Origin: Mogibacterium sp. | GTDB taxonomy: Bacteria; Bacillota; Clostridia; Peptostreptococcales; Anaerovoracaceae | Direction: 5' to 3' | Length of the DNA stretch: 64,000 nucleotides | Assembly: GCA_017510725.1 (NCBI GenBank) | Contig: JAFWMD010000048.1 | Span: 1 to 64,000, forward strand | Shown: piece after piece, positions 34,268-41,554 of the stretch | How the letters are laid out: each line of letters begins with the position of its first letter | Position numbering within the stretch: the stretch's first letter is position 1 | Notes under the pieces: model-generated | Seen by the model: the letters and a program-made list of their open reading frames with translations, nothing else | The model's database searches: none | Told to the model about the DNA's origin: nothing | Translations under genes and position numbers: made by a program

Positions 34268-34297
34268 TTGAAGGATGCCCCATTTCAATAGTATTAT
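34268..34297 (+). promoter_or_regulatory. Promoter of lspA-rluD; leaderless start
   Basis: TTGAAG (34268-34273), 18-bp spacer, TATTAT (34292-34297). The ATG at 34305 is 7 bases past the -10 box, and no Shine-Dalgarno is present. Confidence 0.65.
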
Positions 34298-34304
34298 TCT
34301 GTTT

Positions 34305-34769
34305 ATGAAAAGATTTATTTACCCATTGATAGCGGCGCTCGTCATCGCCCTGGACCAGTTTACAAAATATCTCGTGAGAGCAAGCATGCAGCCTGGTGAC
34401 AGAATCCCTGTCATAGGAGACTGGATGAGCATCTATTATGTGCAGAACACCGGCACGGCGTTCAGCATGTTCAGCGGGAATCAGTTCGTTACTGTTTTTC
34501 TGACATCCGCGCTCATCATATTCTGCATAGGTTTCATTATTAAGGAAGCCCGCGACGGTAAGATGCTCGTGCCTCTCCTTTTCACTTTTGTTGCTGCAGG
34601 CGGAATTTCCAACATGATCGACAGGTTAACGCTCGGATTCGCGACCGACATGATCTCATGCGGCAGTTTCGCAGTCTTCAACGTCGCAGACATAGGCGTT
34701 ACATGCGGTTGTATCCTCGCCATGATAGCGCTGATAATCATGTATAAGGATGAGGAAAAGGAGGCTTAG
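34305..34769 (+). CDS. lspA: Lipoprotein signal peptidase LspA
   Basis: Membrane aspartyl protease that removes signal peptides from prolipoproteins after lipidation. The 154 residues have four helices and the catalytic aspartates Asp106 (GGISNMIDR) and Asp129 (FNVADIGVT), plus the early LDQFTKYLV and YVQNTGTAFSMF motifs. The start at 34305 matches the family N-terminus; the frame open to 34275 runs through the predicted promoter and would not be transcribed. A substrate is available here in the lipoprotein at 7234-8529. rluD follows directly, as in many bacteria. Confidence 0.95.
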   Translation: MKRFIYPLIAALVIALDQFTKYLVRASMQPGDRIPVIGDWMSIYYVQNTGTAFSMFSGNQFVTVFLTSALIIFCIGFIIKEARDGKMLVPLLFTFVAAGGISNMIDRLTLGFATDMISCGSFAVFNVADIGVTCGCILAMIALIIMYKDEEKEA

Positions 34770-35714
34770 ATGTCAGATTACATTCTTACTGTTGCAGCCT
34801 CCGCCGATGATGCCGGCTCAAGGCTCGACGCCTTCATAGGATATAATACGGATGAGCTCTCAAGGAGCTACGCTGTTAAGCTGATCGAAAAGGGACGCGT
34901 AAAAGTGAATGGCGAGACCGTCAGATCAAAAAAGCATTCAGTATCCGAGGGCGATATTATCACCATAGACATGCCGGAACCTGAGCCTCTTGAGGTAACT
35001 GCAGAAAACATCCCTCTCGATATAGTCTACGAAGACAGTGATGTGGCGGTAATAAACAAACCGCGAGGCATGGTGGTACATCCAGGTCCGGGCAACTCAT
35101 CGGGCACCCTCGTTAACGCTATCATGTATCACATGGGTGATTCCCTGTCATCAATAAACGGCGTGATACGTCCCGGAATAGTGCACAGGATAGACAAGGA
35201 CACCAGCGGGCTTCTGATGATAGCCAAGAACGACAAGGCACATGAATCGCTCGCCGCCCAGCTCAAGGAGCACAGCGTCACAAGGGAATACACCGCCCTT
35301 GTTTACGACAACATACGGGAAGACGAGCTGACCATCGATGAGCCGATAGGCCGTGACGAGCGCAACCGCATGCGTAATGCAGTAAACGGAAGCGCCGCAA
35401 GAAACGCGGTCACTCACATAAAAGTTCTCGAGCGCTTCGGTAAGTATACATTGGTAAGGGCAAGACTCGAGACCGGACGCACCCACCAGATAAGAGTTCA
35501 CATGGCATACATGCACCACCCTCTTGCAGGCGATGAATTATATGGGCCGCGCAGGCAGTCGTCAAAGATAGAAGGCATCGAGGTACGAGGCCAGCTGCTT
35601 CACGCAGGCACGCTCGGATTCATCCATCCCTCGACCGGTGAATATCTCGAATTCCATTCGGAGCTCCCGGAAGTCTTCAAAAATGTGCTTGCTAAGCTGC
35701 GCAATTGCAAATAA
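34770..35714 (+). CDS. RluD-family 23S rRNA pseudouridine synthase
   Basis: Isomerises uridines to pseudouridine in large-subunit rRNA. The 314 residues start with an S4 RNA-binding domain (about 15-70: SRLDAFIGYNTDELSRSYAVKLIEKGRVKVNG), then the catalytic domain with VINKPRGMVVHPGPGN, the active-site HRIDKDTSGLL (Asp142) and LETGRTHQIRVHM. This fits the RluA/RluC/RluD group; RluD is the best guess given the lspA-rluD context. The lspA TAG is immediately followed by the ATG, with AAGGAGG spanning the end of lspA, so translation is coupled. Confidence 0.93.
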   Translation: MSDYILTVAASADDAGSRLDAFIGYNTDELSRSYAVKLIEKGRVKVNGETVRSKKHSVSEGDIITIDMPEPEPLEVTAENIPLDIVYEDSDVAVINKPRGMVVHPGPGNSSGTLVNAIMYHMGDSLSSINGVIRPGIVHRIDKDTSGLLMIAKNDKAHESLAAQLKEHSVTREYTALVYDNIREDELTIDEPIGRDERNRMRNAVNGSAARNAVTHIKVLERFGKYTLVRARLETGRTHQIRVHMAYMHHPLAGDELYGPRRQSSKIEGIEVRGQLLHAGTLGFIHPSTGEYLEFHSELPEVFKNVLAKLRNCK

Positions 35715-35736
35715 AAACCGGCATAAGCCGGTTTTT
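35713..35736. terminator. Bidirectional terminator after rluD
   Basis: AAAAACCGGC-ATAA-GCCGGTTTTT: a GC stem flanked by A and T runs, so it works for rluD and for the convergent membrane protein gene. Confidence 0.88.
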
Positions 35737-35755
35737 GCATTTATTCAGTTGTTTT

Positions 35756-36322
35756 CTATTCGGTTACATCCTGATTGAAGTCGAATTCCACTTCACTCGC
35801 ATCCTTTGGTGCTACAGGCTCCACTTTTGGTGTTACAGGCTCCACCTTTTCTACTACCGGCGGCTGCTGCTTAACTACGTCAAAGTCAACTGTTCTGGCC
35901 TGACGGGCTTCACCAGTGCGTCTGTCGCCTTCGCCATAAGGCCCATAGTAGCTGTACTGACTGCTGAATCCGGTGATGCAGTAGAATACCGGTGCAAGGA
36001 ATGTGTAGCCCCACGCCCATGCTTCAGGCTGTCCGTAAGCTTTGGCTGTAGCCTTTCCCATCTGATATGCAAAATAGAAATACATGAACCATCCAACGAT
36101 CGGCACTATAACGACGAACAGTCTCAACCAGTACCATGGATTGTTCATAACCTTCTCGCAGAGCTTATACTGGTTATAGAACGGTACAAAACCGATCCAG
36201 CCCTGCTCTCCGGCTTTCTCGAACATCTTCCAGAGTCCGACAGCCATTATGATATACCATATTCCTGAGCCACCGGAAGTAGTCGAACTGTTCTCCTGTG
36301 CATATGCCATTAATGAATCCAT
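35756..36322 (-). CDS. DUF5684-like small membrane protein with Pro-rich tail
   Basis: A 188-residue membrane protein. After a short exported-looking start come several helices with family features WYIIMAVGLWKMFEKAGEQGWIGFVPFYNQYKLCEKVM (about 23-60), LRLFVVIVPIVGWFMYFYFAYQMGKATAKAYG and FLAPVFYCITGF. The K-A-G-x-x-G-W…P-x-Y-N pattern is typical of DUF5684 proteins, whose function is unknown. The tail holds heptads of the form VEPV(T/A)PK made by a 21-bp DNA duplication. The ATG has an AAAGGAG site. It is preceded by the 81-residue protein in the same direction. Confidence 0.75.
   Translation of the reverse strand: MDSLMAYAQENSSTTSGGSGIWYIIMAVGLWKMFEKAGEQGWIGFVPFYNQYKLCEKVMNNPWYWLRLFVVIVPIVGWFMYFYFAYQMGKATAKAYGQPEAWAWGYTFLAPVFYCITGFSSQYSYYGPYGEGDRRTGEARQARTVDFDVVKQQPPVVEKVEPVTPKVEPVAPKDASEVEFDFNQDVTE
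35806..35847 (-). repeat. Two-copy 21-bp tandem repeat in the DUF5684-like gene
   Basis: Units 35806-35826 and 35827-35847 differ at two positions and encode VEPV(T/A)PK heptads in the cytoplasmic or surface tail of the membrane protein. This is a possible site for copy-number variation. Confidence 0.75.
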
Positions 36323-36364
36323 ATCCCTGTCTCCTTTTCTGTTATTATATTTTCTATGCCCGAA

Positions 36365-36610
36365 CTATTGCTCATTCGGATCGTTTTCCACAATGCGTCT
36401 GACTGCTTCCTTGTCAGCAGCACGCTGATCATCAAGCTTTTTCTTATCACTTTCCTGCTTGTCCAGCAGTGCTTCTCCGACCTGCTTTGCTCCGCTGATA
36501 AGAAGTGCTCCGCCTGCTACACCGTATGCAACTATCTTAAGCAGAGTACCTGCGAGATTTTTGCCTGCACTTGCATTCAGATTATCGATCCCTGTTTTAT
36601 TGCTTGCCAT
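36365..36610 (-). CDS. Small protein (81 aa) with one hydrophobic segment, unknown function
   Basis: An 81-residue protein. Residues about 18-44 (KNLAGTLLKIVAYGVAGGALLISG) form one weakly hydrophobic glycine-rich segment, and the rest is a charged helix (DKQESDKKKLDDQRAADKEAVRRIVEND) likely to be coiled-coil. The ATG at 36610 has a textbook AAGGAGG site. The spacing and direction suggest co-expression with the DUF5684-like gene 42 bases downstream, though an AT-rich TATAAT box lies between. No family recognised. Confidence 0.65.
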   Translation of the reverse strand: MASNKTGIDNLNASAGKNLAGTLLKIVAYGVAGGALLISGAKQVGEALLDKQESDKKKLDDQRAADKEAVRRIVENDPNEQ

Positions 36611-36660
36611 TCTAAGTCCCTCCTTAGATGTATTGATTAACTAAGACATTATAGCACAAA

Positions 36661-37482
36661 TCAGCGCAATTCATATATATCTGTCCTGCGTGCTGAGAGA
36701 AGCGGCAGTCTTTGTCTTACTGTATCTATATAATCGAGATCGATCTCTGTTATTTCATGACCTTCCTTTTCATCCATCTGCATCAGCACCCTGCCCCAAG
36801 GATCCGTGATAATGGAGTGTCCATATGCTATATAACCCGCATCAGGATCCCGTGCTGTTGCCGTGCCTACCATATACAGCTGATTTTCAATGGCTCTCTG
36901 ACGGAAAGACACCTCCCAGTGCGCCGGTCCCGTCGTCATATTGAAAGATGCGGGGTTGAAAATGACCTTTGCACCCGCAAGCGCCGGTATGCGCGAGCTT
37001 TCCGGAAATCTTATGTCGAAGCATATGTTGACAGCCATTTTACACCACTCCGTCTCGAAGGTATCAAAAGTATTTCCGGCACTAAGAGTATCAGACTCCT
37101 TGAAAACCTGCTCGCCGTGAGCATATATGTCGAAAAGATGCACTTTGCGGTGCTTGCCTATCTGTCGTCCTTCCCTGTCGAACACATAGCAGGTATTATA
37201 GATCTTTCCGTCTTCACCGAGCTCGGGAATTGATCCGCCAACTATGTACACTCCGTTTTTGCGTGCTATCGTAGACATGGCAAGCCAGCTGTCTCCCTGC
37301 TCCGGCTCAGCATTCACCGGAAACAGATCAGTCTGATATGGGCTGTTCCATATCTCTGGCAGGCTTATTATATCTGCCCCTTCGGCTGCACCGTCTGCGA
37401 TCAGCTCAGCCAGCCGCTCAATGTTCTCATATTTATCATCGTATACTTTCAGCTGAAGGCTGGCTATCTTTATTTTCCGCAT
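36661..37482 (-). CDS. Carbon-nitrogen hydrolase (nitrilase superfamily, omega-amidase-like)
   Basis: Cytoplasmic amidase-type enzyme. The start at 37482 gives 273 residues (MRKIKIASLQLKVYD) with an AAGGAG site; the long open frame to 37731 lies inside the upstream transporter gene. The catalytic triad is complete: Glu43 (LPEIWNSPY), Lys113 (HRKVHLFD) and Cys154 (NICFDIRFPE). The KxHLFDI and CFDIRFPE motifs are closest to the Nit2/omega-amidase branch that hydrolyses 2-oxoglutaramate-like compounds; the substrate is not proven. It is the last gene of the run that follows pyrE. Confidence 0.88.
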   Translation of the reverse strand: MRKIKIASLQLKVYDDKYENIERLAELIADGAAEGADIISLPEIWNSPYQTDLFPVNAEPEQGDSWLAMSTIARKNGVYIVGGSIPELGEDGKIYNTCYVFDREGRQIGKHRKVHLFDIYAHGEQVFKESDTLSAGNTFDTFETEWCKMAVNICFDIRFPESSRIPALAGAKVIFNPASFNMTTGPAHWEVSFRQRAIENQLYMVGTATARDPDAGYIAYGHSIITDPWGRVLMQMDEKEGHEITEIDLDYIDTVRQRLPLLSARRTDIYELR

Positions 37483-37496
37483 ACATTGCTCCTTTC

Positions 37497-38429
37497 CTAA
37501 AGAAATGATATCAGCGCCGTTCCTGCCAGCATGAGCAGCATTCCGGATATCTTTCTGAACGTCGCAGGCTTCTTCTCGATCCCGAGGAAACCCACTGCAT
37601 CTATGACGAGTCCCGATGCCATCATGCCGATCAGATTCATTATCGTGTTTAACCCTGTACCCAATATCGGTGCAACTGCAGCATTTCCGCTTACCACGGT
37701 AAGTGCAAACAGTCCGCCTGTCACCATCCATGGTTTGAAGCTTACCCTGCTGCCGGTGGACTGATCGAATATTCCTTTTCTTCCCCTGAGCAATGTAAGC
37801 ACCAGCACGACCAGCAATGTTGATATAATGGCTACCGACATGGATATAATAGTTGCCTTGCTTACAGAATCAACAACCAGCCTGAGCGAACCGTTGACCG
37901 CTATCTGCGTTGAGCACGCTATCCCTGATATGAATGAAAGCAAAACGTAGAAAAAAGGCAGCCTGCCGCCGGATCCATTAACATCTTTCTTTTCCCGTGT
38001 GACCAGCATCATTCCCGCCAGCACCATCAGTGCCCCGGCAAATCTTGTTAATGACATACGCGCTTCATCAGAACCGAATAAGGCAAAATGATCGATGACA
38101 AGCCCTGTAACGATCTGCCCGAAGTTAAGGACCATTACATTGCCTGCAGCTCCGAGTTTTGGCACACACAGTATCCCCATGGTCACTATGATGATGGCAC
38201 ATACTCCCCCCAGCCATATCCACGGCGGATTCTCTGCAACATCTCCAAGAGGTATATGGAAGCTGTGCTCAGTGAAAATAATAAAAGCGGCGAGGATCAG
38301 CCACGCCACTGTAAAATTCAGTCCCGCAACAATAAATGGAGATCTGAAAAACTTTCTTGACTCCGTATTGATACTCGCCTGCACCGTTGTAGCAATGCCG
38401 CCTATAACACCTATTGCTAAAGCCAGCAT
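37497..38429 (-). CDS. DMT-superfamily transporter, duplicated YdcZ (DUF606) type
   Basis: A 310-residue membrane protein with about ten helices in two repeats. Each repeat has the DUF606 signature: GVIGGIATTVQASINTESRKFFRSPFIVAGLNFTVAWLIL at the start and ISGIACSTQIAVNGSLRLVVDSVSKATIISMSVAIISTLLVV in the second half. GLVIDHFALFG and GLVIDAVGFLG are the matching repeat ends. Many relatives are single-repeat proteins acting as pairs; here they are fused. It starts 3 bases after the pyrE stop, so it may be co-regulated with pyrimidine synthesis. Substrate unknown. Confidence 0.82.
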   Translation of the reverse strand: MLALAIGVIGGIATTVQASINTESRKFFRSPFIVAGLNFTVAWLILAAFIIFTEHSFHIPLGDVAENPPWIWLGGVCAIIIVTMGILCVPKLGAAGNVMVLNFGQIVTGLVIDHFALFGSDEARMSLTRFAGALMVLAGMMLVTREKKDVNGSGGRLPFFYVLLSFISGIACSTQIAVNGSLRLVVDSVSKATIISMSVAIISTLLVVLVLTLLRGRKGIFDQSTGSRVSFKPWMVTGGLFALTVVSGNAAVAPILGTGLNTIMNLIGMMASGLVIDAVGFLGIEKKPATFRKISGMLLMLAGTALISFL

Positions 38430-38432
38430 TAT

Positions 38433-39083
38433 TTATTTGCCTATCCAGCTCTCGTCGGAAGGATTGTCTCTGAAAGCCCTGAGTCTGGATATATCTCCGT
38501 CTGAGATATATCCGTTTTCGGCAGCTGCTGCTATGACTTCATCGAAGTTGGTAAGCGAGACCCATTCGATGCCGGCTTCAGCCATGCGGTCGATACCCTT
38601 CTTCATGCCGTAGGTCATGATTGAGACCACTCCAAGCACCTCAGCTCCGGCATCCCTGAGCACATTAACAGTGTCTATGCAGCTTCCGCCAGTTGAGATC
38701 AGGTCCTCTACCACAACGACCTTCTGGCCCGGCTCAAGCCTGCCCTCTATCTGATTGCCCCTGCCGTGATCCTTGGCTCCCGATCTTACGTATCCCATCG
38801 GAAGTCCCATAAGATGGGCAGTTATGGCTGCATGAGCGATGCCAGCCGTAGCAGTCCCCATGAGCACTTCCACTTCAGGAAATCTTTCCCTGATAGTAAG
38901 TGCCAGTGCTTCCTCAACATCTGTCCTTACATCAGGTGCAGTAAGTGTCAGTCTGTTGTCACAGTAGATAGGGCTCTTGATACCGCTTGCCCATGTAAAG
39001 GGATCCTCAGGCCTCAGAAATACAGCCCTGATACTGAGGAGATCCTCTGCTATCAGTCTTTTGATATCGGTATTCTTATCCAT
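38433..39083 (-). CDS. pyrE: Orotate phosphoribosyltransferase PyrE
   Basis: Converts orotate and PRPP to orotidine 5'-monophosphate. The start at 39083 gives 216 residues (MDKNTDIKRLIAEDLLSIRAVFLRP), with a GGGG-type site behind the pyrF stop; a frame open to 39119 would overlap pyrF and has no site. Motifs are FTWASGIKSPIYCDNR (about 28-43), MGTATAGIAHA, the lysine loop YVRSGAKDHGRGNQIEG and the PRPP-binding VVVVEDLISTGGS (about 121-133). Last pyrimidine gene of the cluster. Confidence 0.95.
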   Translation of the reverse strand: MDKNTDIKRLIAEDLLSIRAVFLRPEDPFTWASGIKSPIYCDNRLTLTAPDVRTDVEEALALTIRERFPEVEVLMGTATAGIAHAAITAHLMGLPMGYVRSGAKDHGRGNQIEGRLEPGQKVVVVEDLISTGGSCIDTVNVLRDAGAEVLGVVSIMTYGMKKGIDRMAEAGIEWVSLTNFDEVIAAAAENGYISDGDISRLRAFRDNPSDESWIGK

Positions 39084-39097
39084 TTTTTCTTTTTCCC

Positions 39098-39853
39098 CTA
39101 GAGAAATTCTTCCTTGCATCTCGTATATGCATCAATAGGTCTGTCCGCTGCAGTGATCGGTCTTCCGACCACAATGTAGTCCGAGCCTGCCAGTTTAGCC
39201 TGAGCAGGTGTCATCACTCTCTTCTGATCATCATTCGTGTTATCAACGAATCTGATTCCAGGCGTCACTGTAATGAAGTCCGCGCCACAGGCTTCATGGA
39301 TCTCAGCAGCTTCAAAGGCCGAGCAAACCACTCCGTCAAGACCTGCTTCTCTGGCATTGAGAGCATACTTCCTTACTACCTCGTTCATAGGTCTGTCGAT
39401 CAGCAGCTCATTGTGCAGAGTCTCTTCGTCTGTCGATGTCAGCTGGGTCACGGCGATCAGCTTAGGCTTGTCGGCAAACCTTGCAGCACCCAGCATCAGT
39501 CCTTCCTTTGCGGCCTTCATCATCGCAACTCCGCCTGAAGCGTGCACGTTCACCATGTCAACGCCATATCCACCAATAACCTGCATTGACTTTTTTACAG
39601 TATTTGGAATGTCGTGAAGCTTGAGATCGAGGAACACCTTGTGCCCTCTCTTCTTAAGAAGCTTTATCATCTCCGGCCCCTCAGCATAGAAAAGCTCCAT
39701 GCCGATTTTCACATACGGTCTCCCGGTTCCGATTCTGTAATCGTCACAGCTGACGACTTCATCTCTGATCCTTGTCAGCCTGTCCAGGAATTTGATTGTC
39801 TCATCAGCGCACTTAAAATCACATGCGATTATTACATCCCTCTGACTAGCCAT
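39098..39853 (-). CDS. pyrF: Orotidine 5'-phosphate decarboxylase PyrF
   Basis: Decarboxylates OMP to UMP, the last step of de novo UMP synthesis. The start at 39853 (251 residues, [14 protein letters not shown]) has a GAGGTG site; six extra residues are possible from 39871. The catalytic cluster [13 protein letters not shown] (Lys/Asp array) is at about residues 73-85, followed by [17 protein letters not shown] and [17 protein letters not shown]-like box sits between pyrD and pyrF, but with no good -35, so co-transcription is preferred. Confidence 0.95.
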   Translation of the reverse strand: MASQRDVIIACDFKCADETIKFLDRLTRIRDEVVSCDDYRIGTGRPYVKIGMELFYAEGPEMIKLLKKRGHKVFLDLKLHDIPNTVKKSMQVIGGYGVDMVNVHASGGVAMMKAAKEGLMLGAARFADKPKLIAVTQLTSTDEETLHNELLIDRPMNEVVRKYALNAREAGLDGVVCSAFEAAEIHEACGADFITVTPGIRFVDNTNDDQKRVMTPAQAKLAGSDYIVVGRPITAADRPIDAYTRCKEEFL

Positions 39854-39899
39854 ATCGCACCTCACATTCATATATTAATCTCCCTGATGTAATTATACA

Positions 39900-40796
39900 T
39901 TAAAAGCTGTCGATTCCATACTTTTTCATCGCAGCAGGAAGATCTCTGACTATATTTCTTGATGCATATGGATCCACCAGATTTGCAGCGCCTACTTCTA
40001 CGGCTACTGCTCCTGCCATCATCATCTCGAGCACATCTTCGGCTGATGATACTCCACCCATTCCTATCACAGGTATATTCACGGCCTTTGCTGTCTGATA
40101 GACCATGCGGAGAGCTACCGGGAATACTGCCGGACCGGACAATCCGCCTGTAACATTCGCCAGTATTGGCTTTTTTGTACGCAGATCGAATCTCATGCCC
40201 ATAAGCGTATTTATGAGGCTGATACCGTCAGCGCCTTCCGTTTCGCAGGCTCTTGCAATCTCCGTGACATCTGTCACATTAGGAGACAGCTTCATGATGA
40301 TCGGCTTGTCAGTCATCCAGCGTACGGCTTTTACGACTTCAGCAGCCATCTTTGCATCAGTTCCGAAACTCATGCCTCCGCCGTGCACATTAGGACAGCT
40401 GATGTTTATCTCGTACCAGCCTATCATGTCCGACACGGCAGATCTGTCGAGTCTCTTCACTACCTCAGCATATTCATCAGTCGAGAAACCGCTGACGTTT
40501 GCCATAACAGGCTTATGAAATACTCTCTCCAGCTTTGGAAGTTCCTCCCTGATTACATCATCCACTCCCGGATTCTGCAGTCCTACTGAATTGAGCATGC
40601 CTGAAGGACACTCCGCAATACGGGGCGTATCGTTTCCGAATCTCGGATCAAGAGTGGTTCCCTTGAAGGAGAACGTTCCCAGGCAGTTTATATCGTAAAG
40701 CTCTGCGAATTCATATCCGTAGCCGAAAGTCCCTGATGCAGGTATGACCGGATTATCGATGGTGATGCCGCAAAGATTGACTCTTGTATCTACCAT
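39900..40796 (-). CDS. pyrD: Dihydroorotate dehydrogenase, class 1B catalytic subunit PyrD
   Basis: Oxidises dihydroorotate to orotate, passing electrons to NAD+ through PyrK. The 298 residues (start 40796, GGAGG site) begin MVDTRVNLCGITIDNPVIPASGTFGYG. They hold NSVGLQNPG, the class 1 catalytic-cysteine segment YEINISCPNVHGGG (about 129-142), IIMKLSPNVTD, and the FMN-binding IPVIGMGGVSSAEDVLEMMMAGA. The start codon lies inside the end of pyrK, implying coupling of the two subunits of the heterotetramer. Confidence 0.96.
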   Translation of the reverse strand: MVDTRVNLCGITIDNPVIPASGTFGYGYEFAELYDINCLGTFSFKGTTLDPRFGNDTPRIAECPSGMLNSVGLQNPGVDDVIREELPKLERVFHKPVMANVSGFSTDEYAEVVKRLDRSAVSDMIGWYEINISCPNVHGGGMSFGTDAKMAAEVVKAVRWMTDKPIIMKLSPNVTDVTEIARACETEGADGISLINTLMGMRFDLRTKKPILANVTGGLSGPAVFPVALRMVYQTAKAVNIPVIGMGGVSSAEDVLEMMMAGAVAVEVGAANLVDPYASRNIVRDLPAAMKKYGIDSF

Positions 40797-41542
40797 ATTA
40801 TCTCCTCCGTTCTGAGCACCGGCCCTTCCTTGCATATGCGCTTGTTGCCGTTCTTTGTTTTTGTGCTGCAGCCCATGCAGGCTCCGAAACCGCATCCCAT
40901 GCGCTCCTCAAAGCTCATCTGGCCGCTGATACCTGCTTTTTCGTATACCCTGTCATATACCGCTTTCAGCATCGGTTCAGGACCGCAGGTATAAAAATGC
41001 GTGAAGGTTTCGCCCTGATTGAGCAGTTCCCTGAAAGCATCAGTAACAAATCCGCGCACGCCCTGACTTCCGTCAGCTGTCGCCACTATGACGTGTGCAC
41101 CAAGTTCTTTAAACTCGTCCACATAATATACCTCATCTCCGCTGTTGAAACCGAGTATCACCGTGACATCAGCTTTTGTGAGACAGCGGGTAAGAAGATA
41201 CAGCGGCGGTATCCCTACTCCTCCTCCTATAAGGAGTGGCCTTTCTCCGGCATCACTGAGATCATAGCCGTTGCCCAGTCCTGTAAGCACATCGAGTTCC
41301 GCTCCAGGAGTCAGGCATGTCATTTCCTCTGTACCATGTCCGAGGACTTTATAGATTATGGTTATGCAGTCTTTTCGGGCATCGCATATGCTGATCGGGC
41401 GCCGCAGAAAATGACCGTCCAGTTTTATGTTGATGAACTGTCCCGGCGCCTTTATTCCGCTCACGTCGCCCGTCATCTTCATCAGCCATGTCGTAGGAGT
41501 GAGCTTTCTGTTCTCTGTTATTCTGAATAATCCCTGTTTCAT
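40790..41542 (-). CDS. pyrK: Dihydroorotate dehydrogenase electron transfer subunit PyrK
   Basis: FAD- and [2Fe-2S]-containing partner of PyrD that delivers electrons to NAD+. The 250 residues have the FAD motif HFLRRPISICDA (about 44-55), the NAD-binding PLLIGGGVGIPPLYLL (about 102-117) and four cluster cysteines, Cys217, Cys222, Cys225 and Cys237. It sits between carB and pyrD, the common Firmicutes order, and overlaps pyrD by 7 bases. Confidence 0.96.
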   Translation of the reverse strand: MKQGLFRITENRKLTPTTWLMKMTGDVSGIKAPGQFINIKLDGHFLRRPISICDARKDCITIIYKVLGHGTEEMTCLTPGAELDVLTGLGNGYDLSDAGERPLLIGGGVGIPPLYLLTRCLTKADVTVILGFNSGDEVYYVDEFKELGAHVIVATADGSQGVRGFVTDAFRELLNQGETFTHFYTCGPEPMLKAVYDRVYEKAGISGQMSFEERMGCGFGACMGCSTKTKNGNKRICKEGPVLRTEEIIW

Positions 41543-41554
41543 GTTTATTGCCTG

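Noticed and set aside
37483-37731. N-terminal extension of the nitrilase in the long open frame
   Set aside because: It lies inside the transporter gene, is rich in Cys/Arg/His unlike the protein, and the AAGGAG site with a family-correct ATG is at 37482.
39892-39897. TATAAT between pyrD and pyrF as an internal promoter
   Set aside because: No -35 box better than 3/6 at any allowed spacing, and the genes are closely packed.
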